Of a DNA stretch of 64,000 nt, positions 23,731-32,306 are shown piece by piece. Source of the DNA: Chrysoperla carnea (lineage: Eukaryota; Arthropoda; Insecta; Neuroptera; Chrysopidae); the NCBI RefSeq assembly GCF_905475395.1, contig NC_058341.1, forward strand, positions 59,527,501 to 59,591,500. Reading direction: 5' to 3'. The position numbers were made by a program, and so were the translations under genes. How positions within the stretch are numbered: position 1 is the first letter of the stretch; each line of letters starts with the position of its first letter. A model generated the notes under the pieces. That model was not told the DNA's origin. It did not search any database and was given only the letters and a program-made list of their open reading frames with translations.

Positions 23731-24740
23731 TCGGGTTAAAAATAATAAAATCTGATATGAGTGATACTTCCGGAAGTTTGTAAGCACCCATACCAAGATA
23801 GTTTTGAGTTTGGCATTAAAAAGCGTAAATAAAAAAAAAAAGTTGTTTCCTTAATAATGGATATTTTTGACCCCGTTTCAAACCATTCAAATAGATGTGC
23901 CAGACCATTCCGGCTAAAAATAATTGGTCGCCTGGATTTTTTATGAATAAATATGATATTTTGCACGAAAATTAATTAACACTGATCAAAGTTCACGATA
24001 ACGGTAAGAAATTATAGACATTTAATAATATATATTTATTTAAAATATTTTTGGCAAATTAAATCCACGTCGACCAGGCACATTTTATTCGTAGAAGTGT
24101 TTACTTTTAATTTTATTAATCTTAATTAATCGCGGAGCATTCAGGATTGGTGGCTCTTCACCTATATTACATTTTACCAGATGCTAGCAGACAAACTCGG
24201 CGTTGCTCGGGTTAAAATACGCATGTTTAATGGTGTAAATAATATTTAGAGACTTCTGGTTAAAAGAATGTTCTAGAGAAGGGTTGTATTCTATTCTATT
24301 AGCTTATATTGTCCTTTTTCTTGTTAGAAAATCGTTTAATTTAATAAAATTTATATACAGACAGAATATTTTAATATAAATAATTTACTTTTAAATAACT
24401 TACTTAAAACCCTTGAAAAAACACTCAACTTGGTTGAAATTAAAAGATTTAAATTTTGAAAGAAGGCCCAGATAGTTCGTGTCCGGTTCTGGCTCCATAG
24501 TTCTACTTATCGTCGAGAGTTGGCGCTAACAGCTCTCGGCGGTCAGTTTATAGTTGATCATGATTATAGTTGTCGGTTTAAACAAATTTTCTAGATCATT
24601 TCTAGAACTTTCTATAATTTTCTAGAAAATTTCGAATCGATTTTGATCATTACACACATTTTGGAACTTTCTAGAACATTCCAGAAATTTGTTCTAAAAA
24701 TTTCCGAAAGTTCGTTTTTACATGAGTAAGAAAAAGACAG
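23731..24740. repeat. Outer inverted repeat, left arm (diverged)
   Basis: This is the reverse complement of 57955-58985 with visible substitutions and small indels. Landmarks shared in inverted orientation include GGCACATTTTATTCGTAGAAG, AATCGCGGAGCATTCAGGAT, GGTGGCTCTTCAC and TTCTACTTATCGTCGAGAG. It contains GCGTTGCTCGGGTTAAAATA, a phrase often seen in insect interspersed repeats. Parts of this symmetry could therefore be independent repeat copies, but the long collinearity favours a duplication. Confidence 0.75.
24587..24714. promoter_or_regulatory. Heat-shock-element-like array (left)
   Basis: At 24664-24686 five alternating GAA and TTC triplets are spaced exactly 5 bp apart, the textbook heat-shock-factor binding arrangement. 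Further TTCTAGAA units precede it at 24587-24635. No heat-shock gene is seen next to it, so the sites may belong to a repeat. Confidence 0.55.
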
Positions 24741-24923
24741 ATATATATTTTTCACATTTTTGCTACCCACAATCACCCACCGCAACCAAACTTCCTTACT
24801 TTCACCAGGAGACCAAGGGGTATTTACCGCCCCAACGGAAAGTTGATTGGAGTTGGTGGTCATAGAGAAAATCCTGTCTTCACGTACAAACATTATCATT
24901 TTATATACATATTATATTTATAT

Positions 24924-25163
24924 ACAGAATACATCCGTTTAGTAATGCATCTAAGCGAGAGGTATTATATACATGTATTCAACATTAGTTGTAAGACGCT
25001 TGGAGAGTGGGAGTTTTTTAGTTACAGATAACTAGTAAGTTCATTAAAACTCCCACTCTCTGCATGCATACAACAGAAGATCTGTCGTATCGTATCTGTA
25101 GTCTTACAACACTTGTATATCATACCTCTCGCTTAGATGCATTACTAAACGGATGTATTCTGT
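24924..25163. repeat. 240-bp hairpin element
   Basis: The outer arms ACAGAATACATCCGTTTAGT and ACTAAACGGATGTATTCTGT are perfect reverse complements. The symmetry continues inward through GAGAGGTAT/ATACCTCTC, GTAAGAC/GTCTTAC and AGAGTGGGAGTTTT/AAAACTCCCACTCT. No ORF. Confidence 0.8.
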
Positions 25164-25194
25164 CATACTACAGATATGCATATGCCTAGATGGT

Positions 25195-26307
25195 ACAAAC
25201 ACACATTTTTTTTTTTTTTTTTTTTTAATTCCTAATTTTCTATTATCAGTTCTTAAAAGAACTATAAATAGATCTAGTGACTAAAATGTTAACTTTAACG
25301 GTAATCTACCCACTGGTGTTCACACTGTCACACTTGTCCAAGAGTTTGATCACTTCAGAGTTTGGATGCTGCTCAATGCGTGTCAGGTATCTATCACTGA
25401 AACGCGCAATTTCTTCACGCACTGTGGTCACTTCGAGACTTCGGTGAATATCGTCATTACGTACATACCACGGGGAATCACTAATTGTTCGTAACACTTT
25501 TGAATGAAATCTTTGCAGAATTTCGATATTACTATTGCTAGCACATCCCCATAGCTGAATGCCATAGGTCCACACAGGTTTAAGTATTGTTTTATACACT
25601 AACACTTTATTGTTCAATGATAGCTTAGAATTTTGACCCAAGAGCCAGTACAAATTAGAAAATTTCAAGTTTAGCTGTTTTCTTTTCGACCAGATGTGTT
25701 TACGCCAAGTGAGTCTTCTATCAAGGTGTATACCTAGATATTTGACTTCATTTGACTGTGGAAAACAGACACCGTTCATTATAACAGCTGGACACGTTTC
25801 TTTTCTCAAAGTGAACGTTACTTGAACGGATTTCATCTCATTAACTTGAATACGCCACTTATTCAACCAATGTTGTATTTTATCGATACTTGTCTGCAGT
25901 TTTTGAGTAGCTGAATTTGGATCTACATCAATCGATAGAATCGCAGTATCATCCGCAAATGTAGCTGTTACGTTTGTGTCATCGACCGGTAGATCCGCGG
26001 TATAGATTAAATAAAGAGTTGGGCCCAGAACACTGCCTTGAGGTACACCAGATTGGATAGGAAACAAGTCAGAAAGTTCTTCTTGAATTTTGACTTGGAA
26101 GTATCTGTCTTCTAAGTATGATTTTAAAACACAGAAATAAGAACTTGGGATTTGATGTTTTAATTTGTACAACAGGCCCGGATGCCATACTTTATCAAAG
26201 GCTTTGCTGACGTCAAGGAATGCTGCTGTACAATATTTTTTTTCTTGAAAACTTTTCGTAATCGTATTTACTATACGGTGCACTTGTTCAAAAAAACAAA
26301 CACACAT
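25195..26307 (-). mobile_element. 5'-truncated Jockey-type LINE with target duplication
   Basis: The inserted body is 25207-26295. It is flanked by the 12-bp duplication ACAAACACACAT at 25195-25206 and 26296-26307. The 3' poly(A) tail appears as the T run at 25207-25226. Only the distal part of the RT ORF and a short 3' UTR remain, the normal outcome of incomplete target-primed reverse transcription. Confidence 0.85.
25306..26295 (-). pseudogene. Jockey-clade reverse transcriptase, C-terminal fragment
   Basis: The frame is open to a stop at 25306 and encodes about 330 residues of a non-LTR retrotransposon polymerase. Visible RT motifs are AAFLDVSKAFDKVWH (motif A), SGVPQGSVLGPTLYLIYTAD (motif B), TATFADDTAIL (motif C, catalytic FADD) and VKYLGIHLDRRLTW. 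The C-terminal region TILKPVWTYGIQLWG is typical of Jockey-type elements. The endonuclease and the RT fingers are missing because of the 5' truncation. The apparent ATG at 26305-26307 and the first four codons lie in the target-site duplication, not in the element, so no genuine start exists. Not expected to be functional. Confidence 0.85.
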
Positions 26308-26399
26308 GGTATACTCAATTGCACAAAAAATGCATCAGATAACATATAATATTATATGTAAAAAGTGAATTTTTCATGCAATTAAGTATACATATGTAT

Positions 26400-26527
26400 A
26401 TTTATATATTAGATTTACTTATTAATTATTATGTGGACTACGTTACCAATTACAAGAAAATAATCTTAAATTACGTCTACCCTCTTTTATATTAAGTATG
26501 TTTTAATATATGTGATGGATAGTTATG
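26400..26527. repeat. Diverged inverted-repeat segment outside the homogenised arm
   Basis: Reverse complement of 57370-57477. It is identical for about 45 bp next to the TTAA site and then clearly diverged. Confidence 0.7.
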
Positions 26528-26787
26528 TTAACACATTTTTTCAGAGTTTTTTTAGGCAATGTAGACAAAAAGATTATGTTTTTGTTGTTAATTTTTCGGA
26601 AACATGGTTAATAGGTACAAACTTCTTCATTGGGCATACCTTATGAATTTTATGTGGGATATGTTAACACATAATGCACAAACGAAAATTTTTTATCAAA
26701 ATAATTTTTTAAATTAGAAGGTACTTATGTTTTTTTTTAGTTGAAGACCCTTTAATGTAACATACTTCCCGTATAACATAAATGTAT

Positions 26788-26945
26788 GATTCCTATGTTG
26801 CGGCAGACTTATGCCGCTGCCCGTTTGACGCAGTATACTGCTACTATGAAACCTAATGCAAGCATTGTACTTGCATTAGTTGCTTCATTGCATGTGACGC
26901 GACTATACTACGTCAGACGCTTGTATCAGCCTCAGCATAGGAATC
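26788..26945. repeat. 158-bp hairpin MITE (left arm copy)
   Basis: Ends GATTCCTATG and CATAGGAATC are perfect inverted repeats, with partial complementarity through the body (GCGGCAGACTTATGCCGC is itself a small hairpin). The mirror copy is at 53978-54135. Confidence 0.75.
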
Positions 26946-27624
26946 AAACCTTAATTAAAGTATGATTATATGCATTTACAACTAAATTTCGATTTTCACA
27001 AATTTCCCGGAATGCAATTTTCCTAATTTGCATTATAATTTTCTAAATTTAATAAATGCAATTATTTTATGTGCTTAATGTTTACCCAAATACTAACGTA
27101 AACATATGTGAAAAATGATCACATTTGTGAACTTATGAACATAAAACTTATACCCTCCAAATTCATTATTTTCAAATTTTTTTGCATCGATTCGATTTTT
27201 CGTGAAAATTCAATTGACAATATTATTAAAAATATACATTAAACTAATATAAATAAGACTATTATAAGACTATTTAATTTATAAGACCATTATTAGAAAC
27301 ATTATTGAAGTGTATGGTCATGTCTACACTAGTATACATTTTAACATTTTTTGATATTATGGCATTGGGTAACCTTACTCGCAGCAACGAGCGTCTCGTT
27401 TTAATTTTAATGTTTATATTAAGCTATCCTTTTCTAAACATGTTTTATACGTTATGTTTAAGTGTTTTTTATATATGCTACATACCCTTGTATATGTATA
27501 TATATACCTATCTCAACTAGAGTAATAGTGTTTCGTTCTACAATGTTACAACTTTGTGTACTACTCGCGGAGTTAGTTTTATGAAATTTAGGGTATATAA
27601 GCATGTATTTTACCGGCAGTAAGT

Positions 27625-27683
27625 ATCGCTTCTCGGCTGTATAGCTAAGATCAAAGTGTAGTATCTGTTCTTATCAGCTTAAT
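27625..27683 (+). ncRNA. U2 snRNA gene, 5' part (interrupted), left arm
   Basis: Starts ATCGCTTCTCGG, the canonical U2 5' end, and continues through GCTAAGATCAAAG, the branch-site recognition sequence GTGTAGTATCTG and TTCTTATCAGCTTAAT. U2 is the spliceosomal snRNA that pairs with the intron branch point. Stem I differs from the common form by a paired change (GCT-GTAT-AGC), so pairing is preserved. The gene is cut after U2 nucleotide 59 by retrotransposon insertion; the rest is at 41534-41664. It cannot give a normal U2 as it stands. No snRNA promoter element was identified with confidence, although TATATAA lies at 27594-27600. Confidence 0.93.
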
Positions 27684-27941
27684 TTTTATCAGTGTACAAA
27701 GTGAATTTATTATGGATTAAAGCAACAAGGAAATCAAAAGTGCCAAAATCATCATCAACGAGGCGGAAGCAGTAGGGAGTGAATCGACAAGGATAATAGT
27801 AAGTGGGAATAACTGAGTGAGAACAACCAACACCTTAGTTCTCAAAGGCCGCCACTTCTTGTGTGCAAGGGGTGTACACTCTCCTTGAGAGGGTGTACAC
27901 TCCAAACATACAATAATGTTGAACGCCGTCACAGGAAAAAG

Positions 27942-27978
27942 TGGGGTCAGGTCACTATTAATAGTTTCCTGACCTCAC
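27942..27978 (+). promoter_or_regulatory. 5' UTR hairpin of the U2-targeting element
   Basis: TGGGGTCAGGTCACTATT pairs with AATAGTTTCCTGACCTCA with three mismatches, ending about 80 nt before the ORF. Equivalents occur in the other intact copies and, truncated, in the degenerate copy. The sequence GTGTACACTC is also directly repeated upstream (about 27872 and 27893). The function is unknown. Confidence 0.55.
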
Positions 27979-28061
27979 TCAACTAATCAAAAATTATCTG
28001 TATTTATCACACCGGATTTAATTGTAAATAACTTCACGGGCCAGGGCAGTGCTCTTAAATC

Positions 28062-31000
28062 ATGTCCTCGGCAGACGACGAGGTAGCGGAGGCTGCAGGG
28101 ACGGTTAACATTACCATCAAGTTTCCGTTCCCTGCAGAATTCCGCTGCGAGAAGTGTTGGGTCCATCTGGACACGCAAGGTAGTCAGAGTGGTTTTAACA
28201 CTCGTCTATCAACTTACAAAAGCCACTCTGACTATAAAAAACACATCAAACATCATCACGGGATACCGATCTTCACATTCGAATGCGCCGAATGTGGATA
28301 CCGGTCTGAGTCCCTCAAAACTCTTAAAAAACACTATTTAAGTCATCAACCGGGTGCGGCTCCAGCTCCACCTAAGAAGACCGCACCCCGGCAAAGAAAA
28401 ACACATAGTACTCAGCCAATCAGCAGCCAACCACTACCACCTAGGTTGGCTGGTACTAGCGATGAGGGCTCTCCGGTACCCAGAACTCAACAATCGCCAC
28501 CAAGGCGTGTAACACGCGCTAGATCGGTATCCCAATCAGGAGCCGCCTCAAGACAACACCACCCGTCAGCTCCAGGACCATCAACATCAACAGCAAGACC
28601 CAGCACTTCCACCGAATATGACTTTAACATCCGCCGCAACATCTTAAGCATCATTACCAGCGACGACGATAGTCAGCAACAACCACCTACCAGTCATGCC
28701 ACACAGCCCCAGCCCCCTAAAACCGATAATGGCACAGAGGCTGTTCGTGGTACTGCAACTGAAAGGTTGTGTCGCGATGCACCGGCGGAAAACCAAACCG
28801 ATTACGACCCACCGCCATCAGATAGGTTGGTTGGCATGGACTCTAGTCCACCAGGATCACTACCCCAACCATTCAGCCGAACTCGATCACCAATCGAGCT
28901 GAACGATGGCATCAGCGATATGCAACGTAGCCCCCCACCTGTAGTTGCGCCTACTCAAATTCAACCGGACCTTGTCATCAACGATCCCAGTACTGCTTCG
29001 GTGGTTGCTGGAACCGATGATGACGAGATTGCAACATCAACTCAACCCACTGACAATCAAGTTCGGTGGCTTGCTCTAATTAATAATGCCGCCAGCTGGG
29101 ATGAATTTGAAGAGGCTGTAGCTACAATCACCGCAGACTTTGCGAGAGGCAGTCCAGGCCATGTGGCTGAAAGACCACGACCACCACATCATGCGCAGCA
29201 ATTCCAAAATAGACCTCGGCCTATTAGGAATCGCCCTCGTCGCGCGCAATACAACCCTGCGGACGCGGCGAAGATCCAGAAAATGTACCGCATAAATAAA
29301 AAAAAAGCCATGAACAGCATACTGAGTGAACCAGGTAGCTCACCATTCTGTCAGGTCGACACGGAAACGGTCCATGAACATTTCCGTGGAATATTTGCTT
29401 ATAAGGATCAGGAACGATCACCAACCCCTGAGGAAATCCGGCAAATATTCGGGCCTGATCAAAATGATGGCGGAGATGGAGACGAACGCTTCACGTTCCT
29501 ACTGGACTCCATCTCAAAAGAATCAGTATGTGCGCGATTGGCCAAAACTTCTAACACCGCACCGGGTAAAGATGGTATAAGGTATTCGTGCCTTAAACGA
29601 TCCGACCCCGGTTGCATCGTACTTTCTGCGATCTTCGACCGTTGCTTCCGTGAGGAAAAAACGCCACTGGCTTGGTCTGACTCCCGCACTGTTCTACTAT
29701 ACAAGAAGGGTAACCGTGATGAGTTGTCGAACTGGAGGCCTCTTACTTTGGGAGGGACAATCGCTAAATTATATGCCGGCGTATTAGCCGACCGCATCAC
29801 CTGCTGGGCGAAGCTCTCCAACAATATCTCTCCAATGCAGAAAGGATTTCTGGAGTATGAGGGATGCTATGAGCATAACTTCATAGTCCAAAGTGCATTG
29901 GATGATGTGCGTCGAGATCGCAGACAGATCGCATTGGCGTGGCTTGACCTAGCCAATGCTTTCGGCTCTGTTCCACACGATCATATTCGGCGGGTATTGG
30001 AAGAGATGCGGCTGCCCAACAAGATGAAGAGTGTGATAGCTGAGCTTTACTCAAACTCAACAACCACCATCCGCACTAAAGACGGGGAAACCCGCCCAAT
30101 TCCTATTCGTGCGGGAGTAAAGCAAGGCTGTCCACTCAGTCCTATCATTTTTAATTTAGCGATTGAGCCACTCATAAGGGTGGCCTCTAGATTGGCAACT
30201 GAGCATGGTTACAAACTTCATGACCACCACTTTTCAATACTTGCATACGCTGATGACATAGTTCTGCTCGGTAAAGATGCTGCATCCCTAAGAATTCTTT
30301 TGGATGCTGTAGGATCAACCGCTGAATGGATGGGCTTAAAGTTTCAACCACCGAAATGTGCCTCACTGCATGTAGACTGTAGACGACGTCGGGAAGTCTA
30401 TCCCACAGAGTTTACTATTCAAGGAGGAGGACTGACGGTCCTAAAAGAGGGAGAAGAGTACCAACACCTAGGTGTACCCACGGGCTTCCGTGTTGCTCAG
30501 ACCCCCTTTGATGCCATTCGGGCCATCAAAGTGGACGTTCAAAAGGTACACGAGTCTCTTCTCGCCCCCTGGCAAAAACTGGAAGCCACAAATATGTTCA
30601 TCCTTTCTCGACTAGACTTTATACTGCGAGGCGGCAATGTCGCCAAAGGACCACTGACGGACGCAGACAAAACCATCAAAAGGCTAGCCAAGAAATGGAT
30701 GAACCTACCACAACGTGGCTCTCCTGAGCTTCTATATATACCATCATACCAGGGTGGCGCAAATCTTTTACCGTTGGCCGATTCCGCGGATGTAAGCACT
30801 GTCGTACACGCATTTAGACTGCTGACCTGCAAAGACACCATTGTCAGGGAAACGGCGTGGTCGTGTTTGAAGCGAGCGGTGAGGCAACGTATCCGTGGCG
30901 ATCCAACAGAGGATATGATAGCCGAATATCTGTCTGGCTCACTAGAGGGTCAATTGGCACGTGACCGCGGAGACATTTCTAGTCTGTGGACACAGGCTAG

Positions 31001-31913
31001 AAATGCATGTCGCCGTCTTAACAGCAAAATCGGAGTGGGTTTCCATTGGTGCGCCGAGAAACGTGATCTGTCTGTCACCATCAAACGACCTGGGCAAACA
31101 CCTGAGCGTATCATTGTCCCAGAGACGGCGCGATCCATGATAGTCCGTATGCTTCGCTCAGCACTTCGGGCATACTACCTTTCTAAATTACTAGGAAAAC
31201 CAGATCAGGGAAAGGCGTACTCATGTACTAATCTAAGGGAAGCGAGCAACCACTTCCTGCTGAATGGGCGGTACACTCGATTCTGCGATTATCGCTTTAT
31301 CCACCGAGCTCGACTCGGCGTCGTTCCATTAAATGGAACACGGCGATTCGGGAACGGGGATAAACGATGCCGACGTTGTGGCTATGTCAATGAGACATTG
31401 CCACACGTACTGAATCATTGTACCATCCATTCAGCGGCGTGGCAACGGCGGCATAACGCCGTTCAAGACCGTCTTGCTCGCGGATCGCGTCTACCCCCGG
31501 GTGCTGTCTTAAACATCAACAGACAAGTACCCGGTGTACAGAGTACTCTTCGTCCTGATCTGGTGGTTCTGGATGAATCTAGCAAGGAAGTAAAGATCAT
31601 CGACATTTGCATTCCATTTGAGGGTGCTCCGGATGCTCTAGAGGTTGCTCGGCAGCAAAAGCTCGAAAAATATAACCAACTTGCTGCTGAGTTAACCACG
31701 AAAGGCTACAGAGTCTCATTGGATGCATTTGTCGTTGGTTCGCTCGGGGCCTGGCTAGCTAATAACTATAGGATTGCGAAGTCTTTGGGAATAGCACCCA
31801 AATATACGCAGACCATGGCTCGATTGATGGTGTCGGACACGATCCGCTGGTCGCGCGACATCTACATCGAACACCTAACCAGACAGAGGCAGTACCATGA
31901 TCAGCCCCCGTGA
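28062..31913 (+). CDS. Retrotransposon polyprotein: ZF-RT-restriction-like endonuclease, copy 1
   Basis: A single intact 1283-residue ORF. In order: two C2H2 zinc fingers (Cys29/Cys32 with His61/His65; Cys75/Cys78/His91/His95); a Pro/Ser/Thr/Gln-rich linker to about 330; a basic region near 390-410; and a reverse transcriptase with GKDG at 502, motif A LDLANAF (Asp629), motif B GVKQGCPLSP (about 685) and YADD at 729-732. A CCHC knuckle follows (Cys1103, Cys1106, His1115, Cys1120). Last is a PD-(D/E)XK-type endonuclease with RPD (Asp1166), IID (Asp1181) and QQKLEKY (Lys1200/Lys1203). This is the R2/NeSL arrangement, in which the protein nicks its target and copies its RNA there. The ATG used is the first in frame, shared with all copies. 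Being uninterrupted, it may be active. The U2 site points to the Utopia lineage; R2-related alternatives cannot be excluded without a tree. Confidence 0.93.
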   Translation: MSSADDEVAEAAGTVNITIKFPFPAEFRCEKCWVHLDTQGSQSGFNTRLSTYKSHSDYKKHIKHHHGIPIFTFECAECGYRSESLKTLKKHYLSHQPGAAPAPPKKTAPRQRKTHSTQPISSQPLPPRLAGTSDEGSPVPRTQQSPPRRVTRARSVSQSGAASRQHHPSAPGPSTSTARPSTSTEYDFNIRRNILSIITSDDDSQQQPPTSHATQPQPPKTDNGTEAVRGTATERLCRDAPAENQTDYDPPPSDRLVGMDSSPPGSLPQPFSRTRSPIELNDGISDMQRSPPPVVAPTQIQPDLVINDPSTASVVAGTDDDEIATSTQPTDNQVRWLALINNAASWDEFEEAVATITADFARGSPGHVAERPRPPHHAQQFQNRPRPIRNRPRRAQYNPADAAKIQKMYRINKKKAMNSILSEPGSSPFCQVDTETVHEHFRGIFAYKDQERSPTPEEIRQIFGPDQNDGGDGDERFTFLLDSISKESVCARLAKTSNTAPGKDGIRYSCLKRSDPGCIVLSAIFDRCFREEKTPLAWSDSRTVLLYKKGNRDELSNWRPLTLGGTIAKLYAGVLADRITCWAKLSNNISPMQKGFLEYEGCYEHNFIVQSALDDVRRDRRQIALAWLDLANAFGSVPHDHIRRVLEEMRLPNKMKSVIAELYSNSTTTIRTKDGETRPIPIRAGVKQGCPLSPIIFNLAIEPLIRVASRLATEHGYKLHDHHFSILAYADDIVLLGKDAASLRILLDAVGSTAEWMGLKFQPPKCASLHVDCRRRREVYPTEFTIQGGGLTVLKEGEEYQHLGVPTGFRVAQTPFDAIRAIKVDVQKVHESLLAPWQKLEATNMFILSRLDFILRGGNVAKGPLTDADKTIKRLAKKWMNLPQRGSPELLYIPSYQGGANLLPLADSADVSTVVHAFRLLTCKDTIVRETAWSCLKRAVRQRIRGDPTEDMIAEYLSGSLEGQLARDRGDISSLWTQARNACRRLNSKIGVGFHWCAEKRDLSVTIKRPGQTPERIIVPETARSMIVRMLRSALRAYYLSKLLGKPDQGKAYSCTNLREASNHFLLNGRYTRFCDYRFIHRARLGVVPLNGTRRFGNGDKRCRRCGYVNETLPHVLNHCTIHSAAWQRRHNAVQDRLARGSRLPPGAVLNINRQVPGVQSTLRPDLVVLDESSKEVKIIDICIPFEGAPDALEVARQQKLEKYNQLAAELTTKGYRVSLDAFVVGSLGAWLANNYRIAKSLGIAPKYTQTMARLMVSDTIRWSRDIYIEHLTRQRQYHDQPP

Positions 31914-32285
31914 CCAAGCACAAAGGTATTGGATGGCCCGAACATCTGAGCCATCCCCCCCCCCCATCATCAGTGCAAGTTAAGTGATGTGCATCTGTGA
32001 TAAAATATGTTAATTTTTTTGTGATATTTTAAAACTGTGATATTGACACTTGCTATTTTGTTTGTAATTCCCTCTTTTTTTTTTAATGTGTAAAATTCAG
32101 TGCTCTTTTTTAAATGTGTAGTCCTTTTATTTACTATATAAGTTTTAATTTATAACTATTTTTTTTTTCAAATGTATTTTACTATATATTTTTTTAATCA
32201 TACTACACTTACAATCGAATATTTCCTGTACACATTCAAATTTTAACTATGTATCTTTTAAAGATTATTTAAATAAAAAGCTTTA

Positions 32286-32306
32286 ATCTGTTCTTATCAG
32301 CTTAAT
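32286..32306 (+). repeat. U2 target-site duplication between copies 1 and 2
   Basis: About 21 bp of U2 sequence (through CAGCTTAAT) separates the 3' end of copy 1 from the 5' end of copy 2 (TTTTATCAGTG). The same spacer recurs at 36902-36922 and 41513-41533. Confidence 0.9.

Larger units (their letters stand above)
27684..32285 (+). mobile_element. U2-inserted R2/NeSL-type retrotransposon, copy 1
   Basis: Full-length 4.6-kb element lying directly against U2 sequence on both sides. The duplicated target TCTGTTCTTATCAGCTTAAT occurs at the end of the U2 5' part and again at 32287-32306. It has a roughly 378-bp 5' UTR, one long ORF, and a 3' UTR with a C11 run just after the stop (31955-31965). 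There is no poly(A) tail; it ends near AATAAAAAGCTTTA. It is the most distinct of the four good copies, differing in the 5' UTR, the 3' UTR and the N-terminal half of the protein. Confidence 0.93.

Noticed and set aside
27305-27520. 71-codon ORF upstream of the left U2 gene, repeated identically at 53403-53618
   Set aside because: The identical copy is explained by the palindrome, not by coding conservation. The hydrophobic AT-rich peptide has no recognised family.
27594-27600. TATATAA about 25-31 bp before U2 as a TATA box
   Set aside because: The position is suggestive, but U2 genes are usually TATA-less Pol II units and the region is AT-rich. No proximal sequence element could be identified to support it.
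27684-27780. HDV-like self-cleaving ribozyme at the element 5' end, as in R2
   Set aside because: No double-pseudoknot pairing could be fitted by eye. A covariance-model search would be needed.
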